Source: Mycteria americana (lineage: Eukaryota; Chordata; Aves; Ciconiiformes; Ciconiidae). Taken from it: a stretch of 64,000 bases of DNA. Under the pieces are notes generated by a model that saw nothing but the letters and a program-made list of their open reading frames with translations, was not told where the DNA came from and ran no database searches. This document shows positions 10,365-33,900 of the stretch, piece by piece. Both the position numbers and the translations under genes were made by a program. The stretch covers positions 16,204,001 through 16,268,000 of the forward strand of contig NC_134373.1 in assembly GCF_035582795.1 (NCBI RefSeq), read 5' to 3'. How positions within the stretch are numbered: position 1 is the stretch's first letter; every line of letters begins with the position of its first letter.

Positions 10365-11348
10365 TATAAAAGCTTTGTGGCACTTATTCCCCATCCTCCC
10401 CTCCTCCACCTTTAAATGCTGGGGGTGCTTGTCTGCAAAGTCTTTGTGCACAAGTGCTTGTGGCACCACAGACAGCTAGCTGGCTCTGCCAGTTCTCTCC
10501 TGGCCCTACACAAGCCTGGAGAGAGCACACCTTGGAGGGCTGATCTTCTGGCATTGCAGATACCCACAAGGGCTGCTGAAAGGGTATGAAAGGATTGCAG
10601 CAGCCCAGGCTTTGACAGCAAGCAGAAGAGGCATACTGACATACTGCCTAGTGTTACCTCCTGTTAAAGGTGGCCTGTACAGGTAGAGCAGTCCACTGCG
10701 AAGTTATATTTAGAGTTGACTGCTGAAGCCTTGGACAGCCCTAAAAGTCAGAGCTCTCCGCTGTTCTGGAAGGGAGCCATGTCAGATAACAGATACATCC
10801 CCTCTCACTGTATTTGCTGTCAGTGGGAATTTGCAATGGAAATTCCACCAGTCCTGAGCATGCAGTACCTATGACACAGATGCACACGTACAGTGCATAA
10901 CAGTGTCAGCACTAAAGGTGTTCTTTGACTACATCAGTGTCAGCGCTAGGCTGTACTTTGATTGAAGACAACGTTTGCTGGGATCTGTAGTGGGAATGTT
11001 GGTGCAAAGGGCTATTGCTGGTGGTGAGAGCTACAAGGGCCCTGCCCAAGAGCTCTGTGAAGCAGGTGGTACACTGTGAAGCAGCCAATTGTGTTTCAGG
11101 AAATCCTGTGCTCTTTTCCATTGCAGACCGAGTGCCCGCTGGCCTCCAGCACTTGCTTTTTTAGGGTCTACTGGTGTCTAATTTTGAAGGTTATTGATAT
11201 TAAATGTTTGAGGGAGTGGTGAGGAAAAGAAGTGATCATATTAGTAGTAAAGGGGAAGGCAATATGCCTCCTTGGAAGCAGGAAAAACTCTTTCTCCATG
11301 GCAGAGCAGGGAGAGGGATGCTCTGTTCTTATGGTCACACTTACTGCT
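10365..11348. other. Intergenic sequence 3' of SGO2
   Basis: Between the SGO2 poly(A) site and the LTR. I see no exon, RNA gene or recognisable repeat here. Confidence 0.5.
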
Positions 11349-11894
11349 TGTCCTGCTTTTGGCTGGCATAGAGTTAATTTTCTTCCTAGTAGCTGGTATA
11401 GTGCTGTGTTTTGGATTTAGTATGAGAATACTGTTGGTAACACACTGATGGTTTAGTGTTTACACTGGTCAAGGACTTTTCAGCTTCCCATGCTCTGCCA
11501 GGTGCACAAGAAGCTGGGAGGGGGCACAGCCAGGACAGCTGACCCAAACTGACCAAAGGGCTATTCCATACCACATGACATCATGCTCAGTATAGAAACT
11601 GTGGGGAGTTGGCCAGGGGGTAGCGATCAGTGCTCAGCAACTGGCTGGGTGTTGGTCAGCGGGTCATGAGTGGTTGTATCATCTGTTTTTTCCTGGGTTT
11701 TGTTCCTCTCTCTTGTTTTCCTTTTCATTACAATTTATTATTTTTTTGTTCCAATTATTAAACTGTTCTTATCTCAACCCATGAGTTTTCTTACTTTTGC
11801 TCTTCAGATTCTCTCCCCCATCCCACCAGGAGAGGGGAGGATGAGCGAGTGGCTGTGTGGGGCTTAAGTTGCCAACTGGGGCTAAACCACAACA
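11349..11894 (+). mobile_element. Solo LTR of an endogenous retrovirus (avian, ERVL-like)
   Basis: The element starts TGTCCTG and ends ACAACA (TG...CA ends). It is flanked on both sides by CTGCT, a 5-bp target-site duplication (11344-11348 and 11895-11899). A weak TATA-like sequence, an ATTAAA poly(A)-type signal near 11757 and a pyrimidine-rich tract give plus orientation. I recognise the sequence as a high-copy avian LTR family. No internal gag or pol sequence or second LTR is present, so it is a recombined solo LTR. The ERVL assignment rests on the 5-bp duplication and is tentative. Confidence 0.85.
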
Positions 11895-12905
11895 CTGCTG
11901 CTTCCCTCACCACAGAGACGTGTTCCTTTCTCTCCTCAGCACTTCAATGACAGCCATCAGTTCATGAGGATAGACTGGGTCTTGCTGGACTCTGCAGAGT
12001 CCTCCAGAAGATGGAAACTTTGTTAGTACAGAGGGAAAAGCGTCATCTGCAGTCAGGTAAATGCTACTACATTGCTTACACTTAAGCTATACTGTTAAGT
12101 CATTAAAACAAACAAACAAAAAGTGTAAGATTTAAAAATACCCCTTTATTTATTTGTTCAGTTTCCTGAAAGGTACTAAGCTTTCTCTGGTACTCTCTAC
12201 CTCTGGAAGCTGGGTAGGAGCTAGTAAATAACAGGGCATTTGATAGAGGTGCTGTTGTAGTATAACCTACCTGACTGTGGCACAGTAATTTGAACTACTG
12301 ATGTCAGAAGGCAGGCAGTAACATAGATCTCCAGATGTTCCTGATAATTGTTTCTGTTGCTTCAATGGGTCAGTAATGGGACTTTTTCCAGCTGCACTTC
12401 TTACATGCTTGTGTTAATAACAGAAAAGCAGAGTACTGTGTTCATTCATATTAAAGGCACAGTGACAGCTGCTAGCAGTTGTAGAGCTGTGTTTCAAACA
12501 CAGATGTTAATACTAGCTGATCTAGTCTAAACATTGCATTTCTATGCTAACCCAACATTTACAGCTAGTCAACTGCAGGGTGAGAGTTTGTCTTGTGTAA
12601 CCAGTTTCTGATCTTTGTTGAGTAGTGATACATCAGTTTGAGTTTATATTAGTCCGAAAATAAAATTTCAACAGAAGTGGTACCTTTTAAGTTTTTGTGC
12701 GCTACTTAGTGCTTACCACCACACTACAGATCACATCTTGCTATGGACCAGAACAAATTAAAACTCTACTCTGAGAAGAGAGAGATTATTTTGTGTTTAT
12801 ATCACATTCCAGCAGTCTGTCCCAGCATGTACTGGACTGTGCTGAAAGGTACTGGAGTCTCTGAGGCAGAATTTCCCCATATCTGCTAATCATACAAAGG
12901 AAGGA
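11895..12905. other. Intergenic sequence between the LTR and the IDH1 3' end
   Basis: AT-rich sequence with a short AAAC-type repeat near 12,108-12,121. I see no gene. Confidence 0.4.
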
Positions 12906-13792
12906 GAGACACAAAGAATGTTAGTTGACTTTTATTTTAGTCTGAACTAAAATACTCTTTTAAAAAACCCCAAACACAAAACCATGGATGGAATAGTTTT
13001 TCACAGTCATAATCTCACTTGCTGTATCACAACAGGAAGGGTAAGTAATAGCCCAGACAACTGGAGAAAAGTTTTGCACCTTTACAAATCATGGGGTGGG
13101 GGAAGAGGTAACAGTTCCTATGCTTCACGTCCAGTCAGAAGGAGCATAACTAAATGCATGGCCTGCATTTAGACACTGCAGCATGGCTTTATTAGGCTCT
13201 TAGCCTATAGGGCTTGTTCCCAGCATTTACTAAGTGCTGCTTCTCAAATGCTACAGTCCTGACTGTAGCCATGGGACCAAATCCCTTAGTATCAGGATAC
13301 TATGCTCTGGTTGGCACTAAAAGTAAGAGAGGGGCTGCAGTAGAGCTGGACAGCCCTGTGAGCTCACTTATACTGAGTGGACAGTACTGGAGAGATGAGG
13401 ACGGTTCTGATTTCTAAGGTCTGTTGGACAGTAAGTCACCACTGGTTTGACCAGAGCTGTGACAGACTGGCTTTCAGTCTGAGAGGAAGACAGAAAAGAA
13501 ACACAGATAATAAAGTAATGGAGAGAAACCTCAGGTCTTCTGTGAATGACATCAGGAATCCAGACCCACATTGAGCTTGAATACTATCACATTCAGCTGC
13601 TTAGCAGAAGTAAGGCCTAGCCCAGCAGCTCAAGGGGTTTAAGAAAACATGGTCTTTTAAACATTTAAAAAAGTGTACATGTTCATTTTTGTCTAGTATT
13701 TGAAATGTTACACAGAGTGTCATACAGTGCCACTTACACTCTGGTGTAAGCGGAAGATGCTTTGTTAATGGAGCTTGAGTAGAACCCATGCT
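12905..13792 (-). promoter_or_regulatory. IDH1: IDH1 3' untranslated region with two candidate poly(A) signals
   Basis: Downstream of the IDH1 stop on the minus strand, AATAAA occurs at 13188-13193 and again at 12931-12936. They would give 3' untranslated regions of roughly 0.6 and 0.9 kb. Which is used cannot be told from sequence. Confidence 0.5.
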
Positions 13793-26824
<13,032 letters not shown>

Positions 26825-26857
26825 CTGCGGGCGGTGCCGGTCCGGCTCTCACGGCGA
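26825..26857 (-). other. IDH1: Predicted IDH1 non-coding first exon
   Basis: On the minus strand a good donor (CGCAG followed by GTAACG) lies just below 26825, and a TATA-like element lies about 30 bases above. The 5' end, near 26857, is inferred from TATA spacing only. Confidence 0.5.
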
Positions 26858-26881
26858 TGCAGGGCCCAGCCGTGCGCGGGG

Positions 26882-26891
26882 CCTTTTATGG
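26882..26891 (-). promoter_or_regulatory. TATA-like / CArG box at the IDH1 start
   Basis: The sequence reads CCATAAAAGG on the minus strand. It contains a TATA-like ATAAAA at the right distance from the predicted start, and it also matches the SRF consensus CC(A/T)6GG exactly. It is an isolated A/T island in very GC-rich DNA. Confidence 0.5.
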
Positions 26892-27760
26892 GGCCGCGCC
26901 CCCGCCTCTGCCCGGCCCCGCCGCCGCGGCGCCCCCTTGCCGGCCCCTCCTCCCGGCGGCGGGGCCCGGCGGGGCGGGGGCGGGCCGGCTGGGGAAGCGG
27001 CTGCTCGGCCCTGCCCCACGGGCCCGCTCGCGCCGTGGCTCTGCGGCCGGCCCGTAGCGGTGCCCGCCCCGCCGGGCCTGCCCGGGTTTTGCGCGCCGAT
27101 GCCTCCTTGTGAGAAGGCCGCGGCAGCGCGTAACGCGCCGCGGCCGTTCCGCCGGGCCAGGCAGCCCGTAGCGCGGTGACCCGCCCGCCGAGCCGGGCCT
27201 CTTCCGCGCTCTCCCGAGACAGCCGCAGTAAGTGGCCTGCGTCGCCACAGGGAAGCCGATGGCGCTGGCGGGCACGAAAGCCTGCGTGCCGACGGAGCTC
27301 GAGTGTGCCCGGGCTGCTGGAGCGGGCCCCAGGGAAAGCGCGGGCGGCCAGCCTGCCCTCAGCGCTGTGCTGGCCTGCCCCCAGCCGCGGGGCCCCGGCG
27401 AAACCGCTCCGCCGCCCCGCTCAGGGATACGCGTACACACGGGCGGGCAGGGACACGTTGGCTGGCGCGGAGGCGGCCATGTCGGCACTACGGCACCCGA
27501 GTAGCGGGGCTCCCCCCCCGAGGGGCAGGAGAGGGGCCCCTCTGCAGCCGGGGCGAGGCGGAGGGCGGGAACCGGGGAGGAACCCCGGGGGGGCACACCC
27601 GCCTCCCCGCGCTCCCTCCGCTGCCGGGCTGGCGGCGGCTCCCGCTGTGGCAGCCTGGAACTGCCACGCCCGGCAGGAGCCTGCTCGCAGCGCGGAGCCG
27701 GAGCGGGGCGGAGGTCACCGCCCCGGCGTCCCCGCCCCAACGGCCGCTGCCGGCGGGTGG

Positions 27761-27837
27761 ATTGGCGCGGAGCCTCGATTGGCGATGCCTCGACGGGGAG
27801 CGCCGCCATCGGCGGGCGATTGGGCAGCCCTGCCCAA
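27761..27837. promoter_or_regulatory. Cluster of four CCAAT (NF-Y) boxes
   Basis: ATTGG at 27761-27765, 27778-27782 and 27819-27823, and CCAAT at 27833-27837. Several CCAAT boxes within 80 bases are typical of NF-Y-driven, often bidirectional, promoters. The cluster sits about 100-150 bases upstream of the likely PIKFYVE start. Confidence 0.65.
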
Positions 27838-27859
27838 TCGGCAGCGCGGCGGGTTGCTA

Positions 27860-27880
27860 GGGGCGGGGCGGGGCGGGGGA
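27860..27880 (+). promoter_or_regulatory. Overlapping GC boxes (SP1-type)
   Basis: Repeated GGGGCGGGG units immediately downstream of the CCAAT cluster and upstream of the predicted PIKFYVE first exon. Confidence 0.55.
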
Positions 27881-27899
27881 GCGGCCGGCGCGGGGCCGG

Positions 27900-27996
27900 G
27901 GCGGGAGGGGGGGGGGGGTGAAAAGAGGCGGTGCCGACCCGGGCCTGCGCCCCGGCATCCAGCACTGCAACCGGTACCGCCACCCGCGGGGAGCAG
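27900..27996 (+). other. PIKFYVE: Predicted PIKFYVE non-coding first exon
   Basis: The donor GAGCAG followed by GTGAGG lies at 27997, downstream of the CCAAT and GC boxes, on the correct strand for splicing to the acceptor ending at 30740. An alternative donor is at 28209 (CGCAG followed by GTGATT). The 5' end is approximate. Confidence 0.45.
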
Positions 27997-30740
27997 GTGA
28001 GGGCAGCCCGTCTGGAACCGGGCGATCCTGCCTGGGCCTCGCGTGGGCCCGCGGTAGCGGCTCCCCGGGGTGCGCGAGCCCTTTCTGTGGGGCCCGGCCC
28101 GGCCCTTGATGGCGGCTGACGGCGGCGCTCCTAGGCTGGCCCGGGCGTCGCCGCGTGGCCGCTGCCTGCGAGCAGCTTTCCGCTGCTTCCTTCCCATCCC
28201 GTCGCAGGTGATTTTCCGGGTCCGCCATCCCGGGCGGGCGCGTGTCTGTGGCGGGGGAAGGTGGGGGTGTCCCCTTTACAGAGAGGAAAGCAAAGCGGTC
28301 GGCGCGGCTCCGGCGCAGAGGCTGGAAGTGAAATGCGTGTGTGTCATGCAGTTATGTGTAAATTACGACTGTTCAGCTGTACACCCGGGGTGTGGTAGCC
28401 TTGTGCCTGGGAGTAACGTCCAAGTAACAAGGAGTGCCTGGACCCCTCTGGCACTGAGCGCTCTGTGGTCAGTTTTGTGGGGTGCAGGATTGTCACAGAG
28501 CCATTCTGGATGTAACTGCTGAGCGTGTGTGGAGGTTCACACCCATACTTGCACTCTGTGTTTTATTGGTGATGAGTTGGTGATGGCTGAAGACGTTGCA
28601 GCCTAACGTGGCTTTAGATACATCCCCCGTGGCTGTTTGGTAAGGATCCTGAGGAAGATGTAGTCTGGTTTTGTGCCTGTTGACTGATATGTGCACCTTG
28701 CTTTCTGATTTCCCACGATATTCAACTAAGTGACTGTTTCCCTGTTTCTTGGGGAAATGGGGGAGTGTTTTCCTTTTAGTGGGAGAAATAAAGCACTTTA
28801 AGAAAAGGTGATATATTCTATAGCTAATGTGTTGTGCAGCACAGAAAATCCAGGTGTTTCTGGAGCTAATGCCAAGTACAATGCTCTTCTTTTCAATCTG
28901 GTTTAATTAGGCTAGCACTGCCATCACAGAAGCAATTTCTGTGTGGTGTTTTCCCTTGAGGCTAAAGTTTATTTTTCCAGAATCACATATATGATGTATG
29001 CAAGTTCAGAGACTTCCTTGTTTTTTTGTCTTGCCAGGCTATAGCCAGTTGCTGAGAGATGAACATAGTTTCCTACAAAACTTCTGGTTGACTTCATAAC
29101 GGCATTTTTAATGTGGTAGTGTGTGGGGCAGCACAGCCCTGTTGTACATTCAGCATTTAAAAAGCAAGTTATCAGTTGCCTTAAGTATTGAAGAAACAAC
29201 TCCAAGTTTACCTGAAGGTATGCTCTTGAAGGCATTTTCCATGAACTCTGGTGTTCAAACATGTTCAAATCATCAGTTGTTTGAATAATATTGCTGAAAT
29301 GCACAACAGCAAAAAATACCATGACTTACAGGGGAGAGGGATGCAGAAGCATTCCAGGCTAAGACTCAACCTTACATAAAGAACCTGACCAAAGTTTCTC
29401 CTGAAACTTTGTGAATGATGTCTCTCTGCTTTCTTTCTTAAGGATACGTGAATATCAGGAGAAACTCTGAGCTAAAGATGCTTACTATACAGAGCAACAA
29501 ACAAAAGTCCACTGAGAAGTCATATGATTGACTTGCAGATACCATCTTCTGTGCAGTCGTTGTAGGAGTGGTCAAACCTTGCCACATGAGATGCATGCAG
29601 CTTGTTAGCACTTCCACTGTTGCTTGTCAGTCATGTGGATTTTCTCTGGACTGCATAGATTTTTAGTGTGGCTTCTTAGAACTTGGAAGAAAATGTTCTA
29701 GTCAGCGAAATATGCCTGTAGATTCTAGAGAGCAGTTGTGGAAACTGGTATTTTGTGAAGGAGCATGTATCAGCTGCTAAGCAGGAAGTAGACTGATACA
29801 GGGTTTTGATCCTTGGCACGGGTAAAAGTCAGCCATCACTCATAGGTTCCGTCAGCTCCCCATGTTCCTGCTCTGTCAAACGTTTCACTAAATTTTGCTT
29901 AAACAAAGATGAAGGTAGTGAGCACCTTAGCCTAGCAGGCTAGAAGTGCAGGCTTAGTGAGGCGGAGTGGAAGAAATCAGGTGTGTATTGAGGTTAAAGA
30001 ATATGGGCTGTGGGAAAGTACAACTCTTGGCCGCATGAAGGCTTTGGTACACAGCAAGTAGGCTTAACAAGTATGGCTTCCCCTAATATAGAATGTGGGT
30101 TGGTTGGTTGGTTTGTTTGTTTGTTTTTCCTTGATGTAGCTACTCTTGAAAACAAGGAAGTTTGGAGGTGTTAGATATGACAACAAATAAGGAAGCAGTG
30201 TGCCACTAAAGTTAATCTTTCAGTCCTGCTTTTGTTTGCAGTTCATTCTATTTCTCATTCTGAAGTTAACCTGGCCAAACAACAAGTATGTCTTGTGCTT
30301 GCTCAGGTAGTGTGCCTGTCTTCAGTTTTCTTGTTACAAGGGCTGCAGAATTCACAGCATTGACAACTCTTATCTTGAGCTGAAGTTAAAACTTCTTTGT
30401 GATATGCATGCAGAGTCTCCATTTGAAAACTTCCAAGTTCTCATCAAACAGCAACTGGAGTGTGTCATCAGGCAGTGTAGTGGCTGTTTACTTACTTTGA
30501 TTGCTCTGGATGTTTAACTAGGAGCTCTGAATTGCTCTCTGCAGAGATGCTGATCTCTTGCCAATGACTAGGCAGGGGACATGGGCTCTTAACTCTGGAA
30601 CTCTTCACCTGTGCTAACAGCAGATGTCTGTGGTAGGTAGGGTGAATGTCCCCCCTCTAGCATCTAATGAGACACCTCCTCTTCAGTTGACTGAGATGTT
30701 CTGTTTCACCACCCTGTGTATAATGCTGAACTCTTTCCAG
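27997..30740 (+). other. PIKFYVE first intron
   Basis: About 2.7 kb. It begins in the CpG island, then becomes AT-rich, and carries a short GGTT/TTTG repeat near 30,098-30,128. No gene seen. Confidence 0.5.
30098..30128. repeat. Simple repeat (GGTT)n(TTTG)n
   Basis: GGTT units grading into TTTG units in PIKFYVE intron 1. Confidence 0.75.
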
Positions 30741-30750
30741 GGCACGTGAA

Positions 30751-30922
30751 ATGGCCGCAGATGACAAACGGTCTCCGACACTGGAGTCTACCAGTGATCT
30801 ACCTCATTCTCCTAGTAGTCCATCTCATCTCACTCATTTCAAACCTCTGACTCCTGACCAGGATGAGCCTCCTTTTAAATCAGCCTACAGCTCTTTTGTA
30901 AATCTCTTCCGTTTCAGCAAAG
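30751..30922 (+). CDS. PIKFYVE: PIKFYVE coding exon 1
   Basis: Residues 1-57 plus one base. The exon starts at 30741 after CTCTTTCCAG, and the ATG is ten bases in, preceded by an E-box CACGTG. It contains SPSHLTHFKPLTPDQDEPPF. The donor GTAAGT is at 30923. Confidence 0.95.
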
Positions 30923-33900
30923 GTAAGTGCTTGGGGGAATGTGTGTGCGTGGATTCTGCGTGCTGTTTTATTGATGCCTTATGCTGCCACATAAACTTGT
31001 AAAAACATCTCTGAATATAAAAGCATAATGTCAGATGGCTGGCCAAATGGATGGCGAGTCAGTCCTTTTTGTGAGGGATGTTGCATTTTGCTTTTGGGTG
31101 AGCTTTTTAGTAGAGCATTGCTGTGGGAGAAGATAGGCAGCATCTTGCAGCTAGAAATCTGTGGCTGCCTGTGAAGGTCAGAGACAAGCCCGTTAGCAGA
31201 TGGTATTGTGTAGCTTCTTAGCTGGGCATCTGGATTTCCTTTGCCTGCATGAAGTTTTTGGGGCTAAAAGCAGAGGTAGCCCTCTGCTAGCCTATATGAG
31301 CAAAATGTGTGCCTGTCCTTCCAGTGCAAGTTCTTACTCCAGACTTCCTCCATTCCTCACCTTCCTGTGCATCTTGTACCTTCAGCTGGGTGGCAGCTGA
31401 GCTGCAATAAAGCAGTGTATTTACAGGAAGTCCACCCTTAATTTGCATGGCTTAGGGGTTCCCCATCAAGAGGTCTGAAGTGTTGTGAAAGTTTTGTATA
31501 TTAAAAAGTACTACTTGATTTTGGCCTTTGTGCTACATGTATCCTGAAACACTTATATTCTCAGTAGGCAAGCTCTTAAAGAGCTGTGTGAGTTTTTCTT
31601 TTTTGTTTCAAAGAAATATACTGCAAAGAGTGGTGAATGAATGGACCTTGGTTTTGTACAAAAACTATGTATCTCTTTGCTGGAGATGGCAAACTTGTCA
31701 GCTGCTTTTGTTTAGTCTGTTCATTATCCAGCTCTGCTAAGCATAATTCTCCAATGTTTGGGCTAGGGAAAAAGGGCCAAGATAGCTTTTATAAGCAATA
31801 AGCAAACTGATCTGTTCAGACTCTTCTTGCGCAGAATGAAAAATAATGACTTGGTATGACTGCTATTAGTTTGCATAGTAGAATATCACCTGCCATTATT
31901 AATTTATTGAAAGTAACATAAGATGTGGTTAATACGGGCTTCACTTGTTTGTCTCTGACAAATGTAGCTGGAGTCAGCAAAGTATTGTGTTGAAAGAATG
32001 GGAAAACAACCTTGAAACAGCACATGAAATGGGCATGTTACTGGAATCAATGAGAACCTGTCTGTGCTTGATCCTCTAATGGAAAAGGGTGGTTTATTAA
32101 AGGCTGCAGTAACTTTAATGTGACCTCAGTACTGGCTTCTAACATAACTGAAAAACTTTTCAGGGCAGAAGCTGATAATCAAGTGTAGCTATTGCATATA
32201 GCAAAAATAATTCATGCTTGCCAGTTTTGGTTTTTTGGACACTTTTCACACTAGGGATATTTCTGAAATAGCCTGAGCCTTGACAGACAAGTTCTACACG
32301 CTGCCCTGTTTCCATGTTTTGTATGGTACTTTTCAGATTAAAAATTCATGTCTTTTGTTATGTATAATCATGATCCAAGTGAGCTATTTATGAGAGTTTT
32401 TTTACCCTTAGTTTTGCATGCACTGCTTGTTTTCTTTATCATGTCTGAACAGTTTGTTTCTTGCTTTTTGTCAACTCCAGATGATGGCAGGCTTTCATCC
32501 CCAGCAGAGAGAGCAGAGGCAGGACAGAGTGATCCACAAGCATTGAGTGGTGGCTGGTCCAGTCCTCAGCATCCCACCAGAGCTCAGTCTCTGAGATCAC
32601 CGGTTCCTTACAAAAAACAACTCACTAGTGAGCTGCAAAGAAGATCTTCTACAACCCTGGGTAATTTCAGCTCTTTGTGCTACAAGGGAATGTTGTACTA
32701 GCCAGTCAGGGATGCTTCAGAGTGGGGTGGAAGGAGGTGAACAAAGGTTTGTTGACTGTCTAGATTGATAGCAGAATTTGGTATTGGGCTACACTGCTTC
32801 TGTTAGTGAGGTCACACTTTAACTTCAGAAGCGTGTTCCCTCCACCCTTCTTAGTATTCCAGCAAGATACTGTTGTTGGGGCTGTGCTGTTTCAGTTACA
32901 AAACAGTCTGGAACAAAAGAGGCTGCCAAAACACATCCAATGTCTTAAAGTCACTTGAACCTTGATCCTGAAAATTTCTGCTTTGTCTTGAGAGACTTCA
33001 GTTTCTTAATATCCACATGCAAACTATAACTTTAGAGCTCAGTCTGAATGGGATTGATGTTAGAGTCTTCAATGGAGTTATAAATGCAGGTTTTTGCTTG
33101 TAGCTGTTTTGAGGAGAATTGAATAGGAACTTGTGTCTAAACCTTTTTTATTCCTAACCTTGGAACTATTGCCAGATACCATACTGAATCTTTTTTAGCT
33201 GGAATGGGAATTGAATGTGATTTCGAAGGTGCAATTGTGTAATGGCTTTATAAAGATCTGGAAGAGCTAGTAAGTAAATTGCAGGGGTCCCTCTTGAGAT
33301 CTGCCTGGTTACCGTTGGCCATTTGTGATAGCCTTGAGCAAACTGCTAAGCTGGGTGAAAATCCTGTGTAAGACAGTATTTCCAAGAGTATGGTACCTAG
33401 TGCAAACAAATTGGATCTTAAATGTTGTTGACGTGTATCGGATTTTTAGAAAGATGTCTAGTCTTGGTAACTAGGCAAAAGTCCAGTACAGATAACTTGC
33501 ATTTTCATCTCTCTAAGCCATTTGCATGCTGTTTTGGTTGAACATACTCATCATCTTCCTCCTTGCCCTCTAGTACAGTTTGTGCTATTCAGTTGTATCT
33601 GTCACAACAAACCAATTAAGGTTTGTTTTTTGGTTTGCTGCCTTTTTTTTTTCTTTTTTTTTTTTAAAAAAAAAGCTCTTTCTCAAATGCCCCAATTACA
33701 GCAGTGTGCTCTTTGCTGATTTGCCAATTTACTTGACTTCATTCTTATATGCCTCTTGTAAATCACTTGGAAATTATCTGGAGATTACAGGTTAGAAACC
33801 TTTAGGTGAGGTAGGTCGTTTGGTAGTCAGAAGGCAGAAATAAGCTTGCTGTTTGACTTCCACTGGGAGCAGGCAGCCAGGGAAATGAGACTTAATCTAA

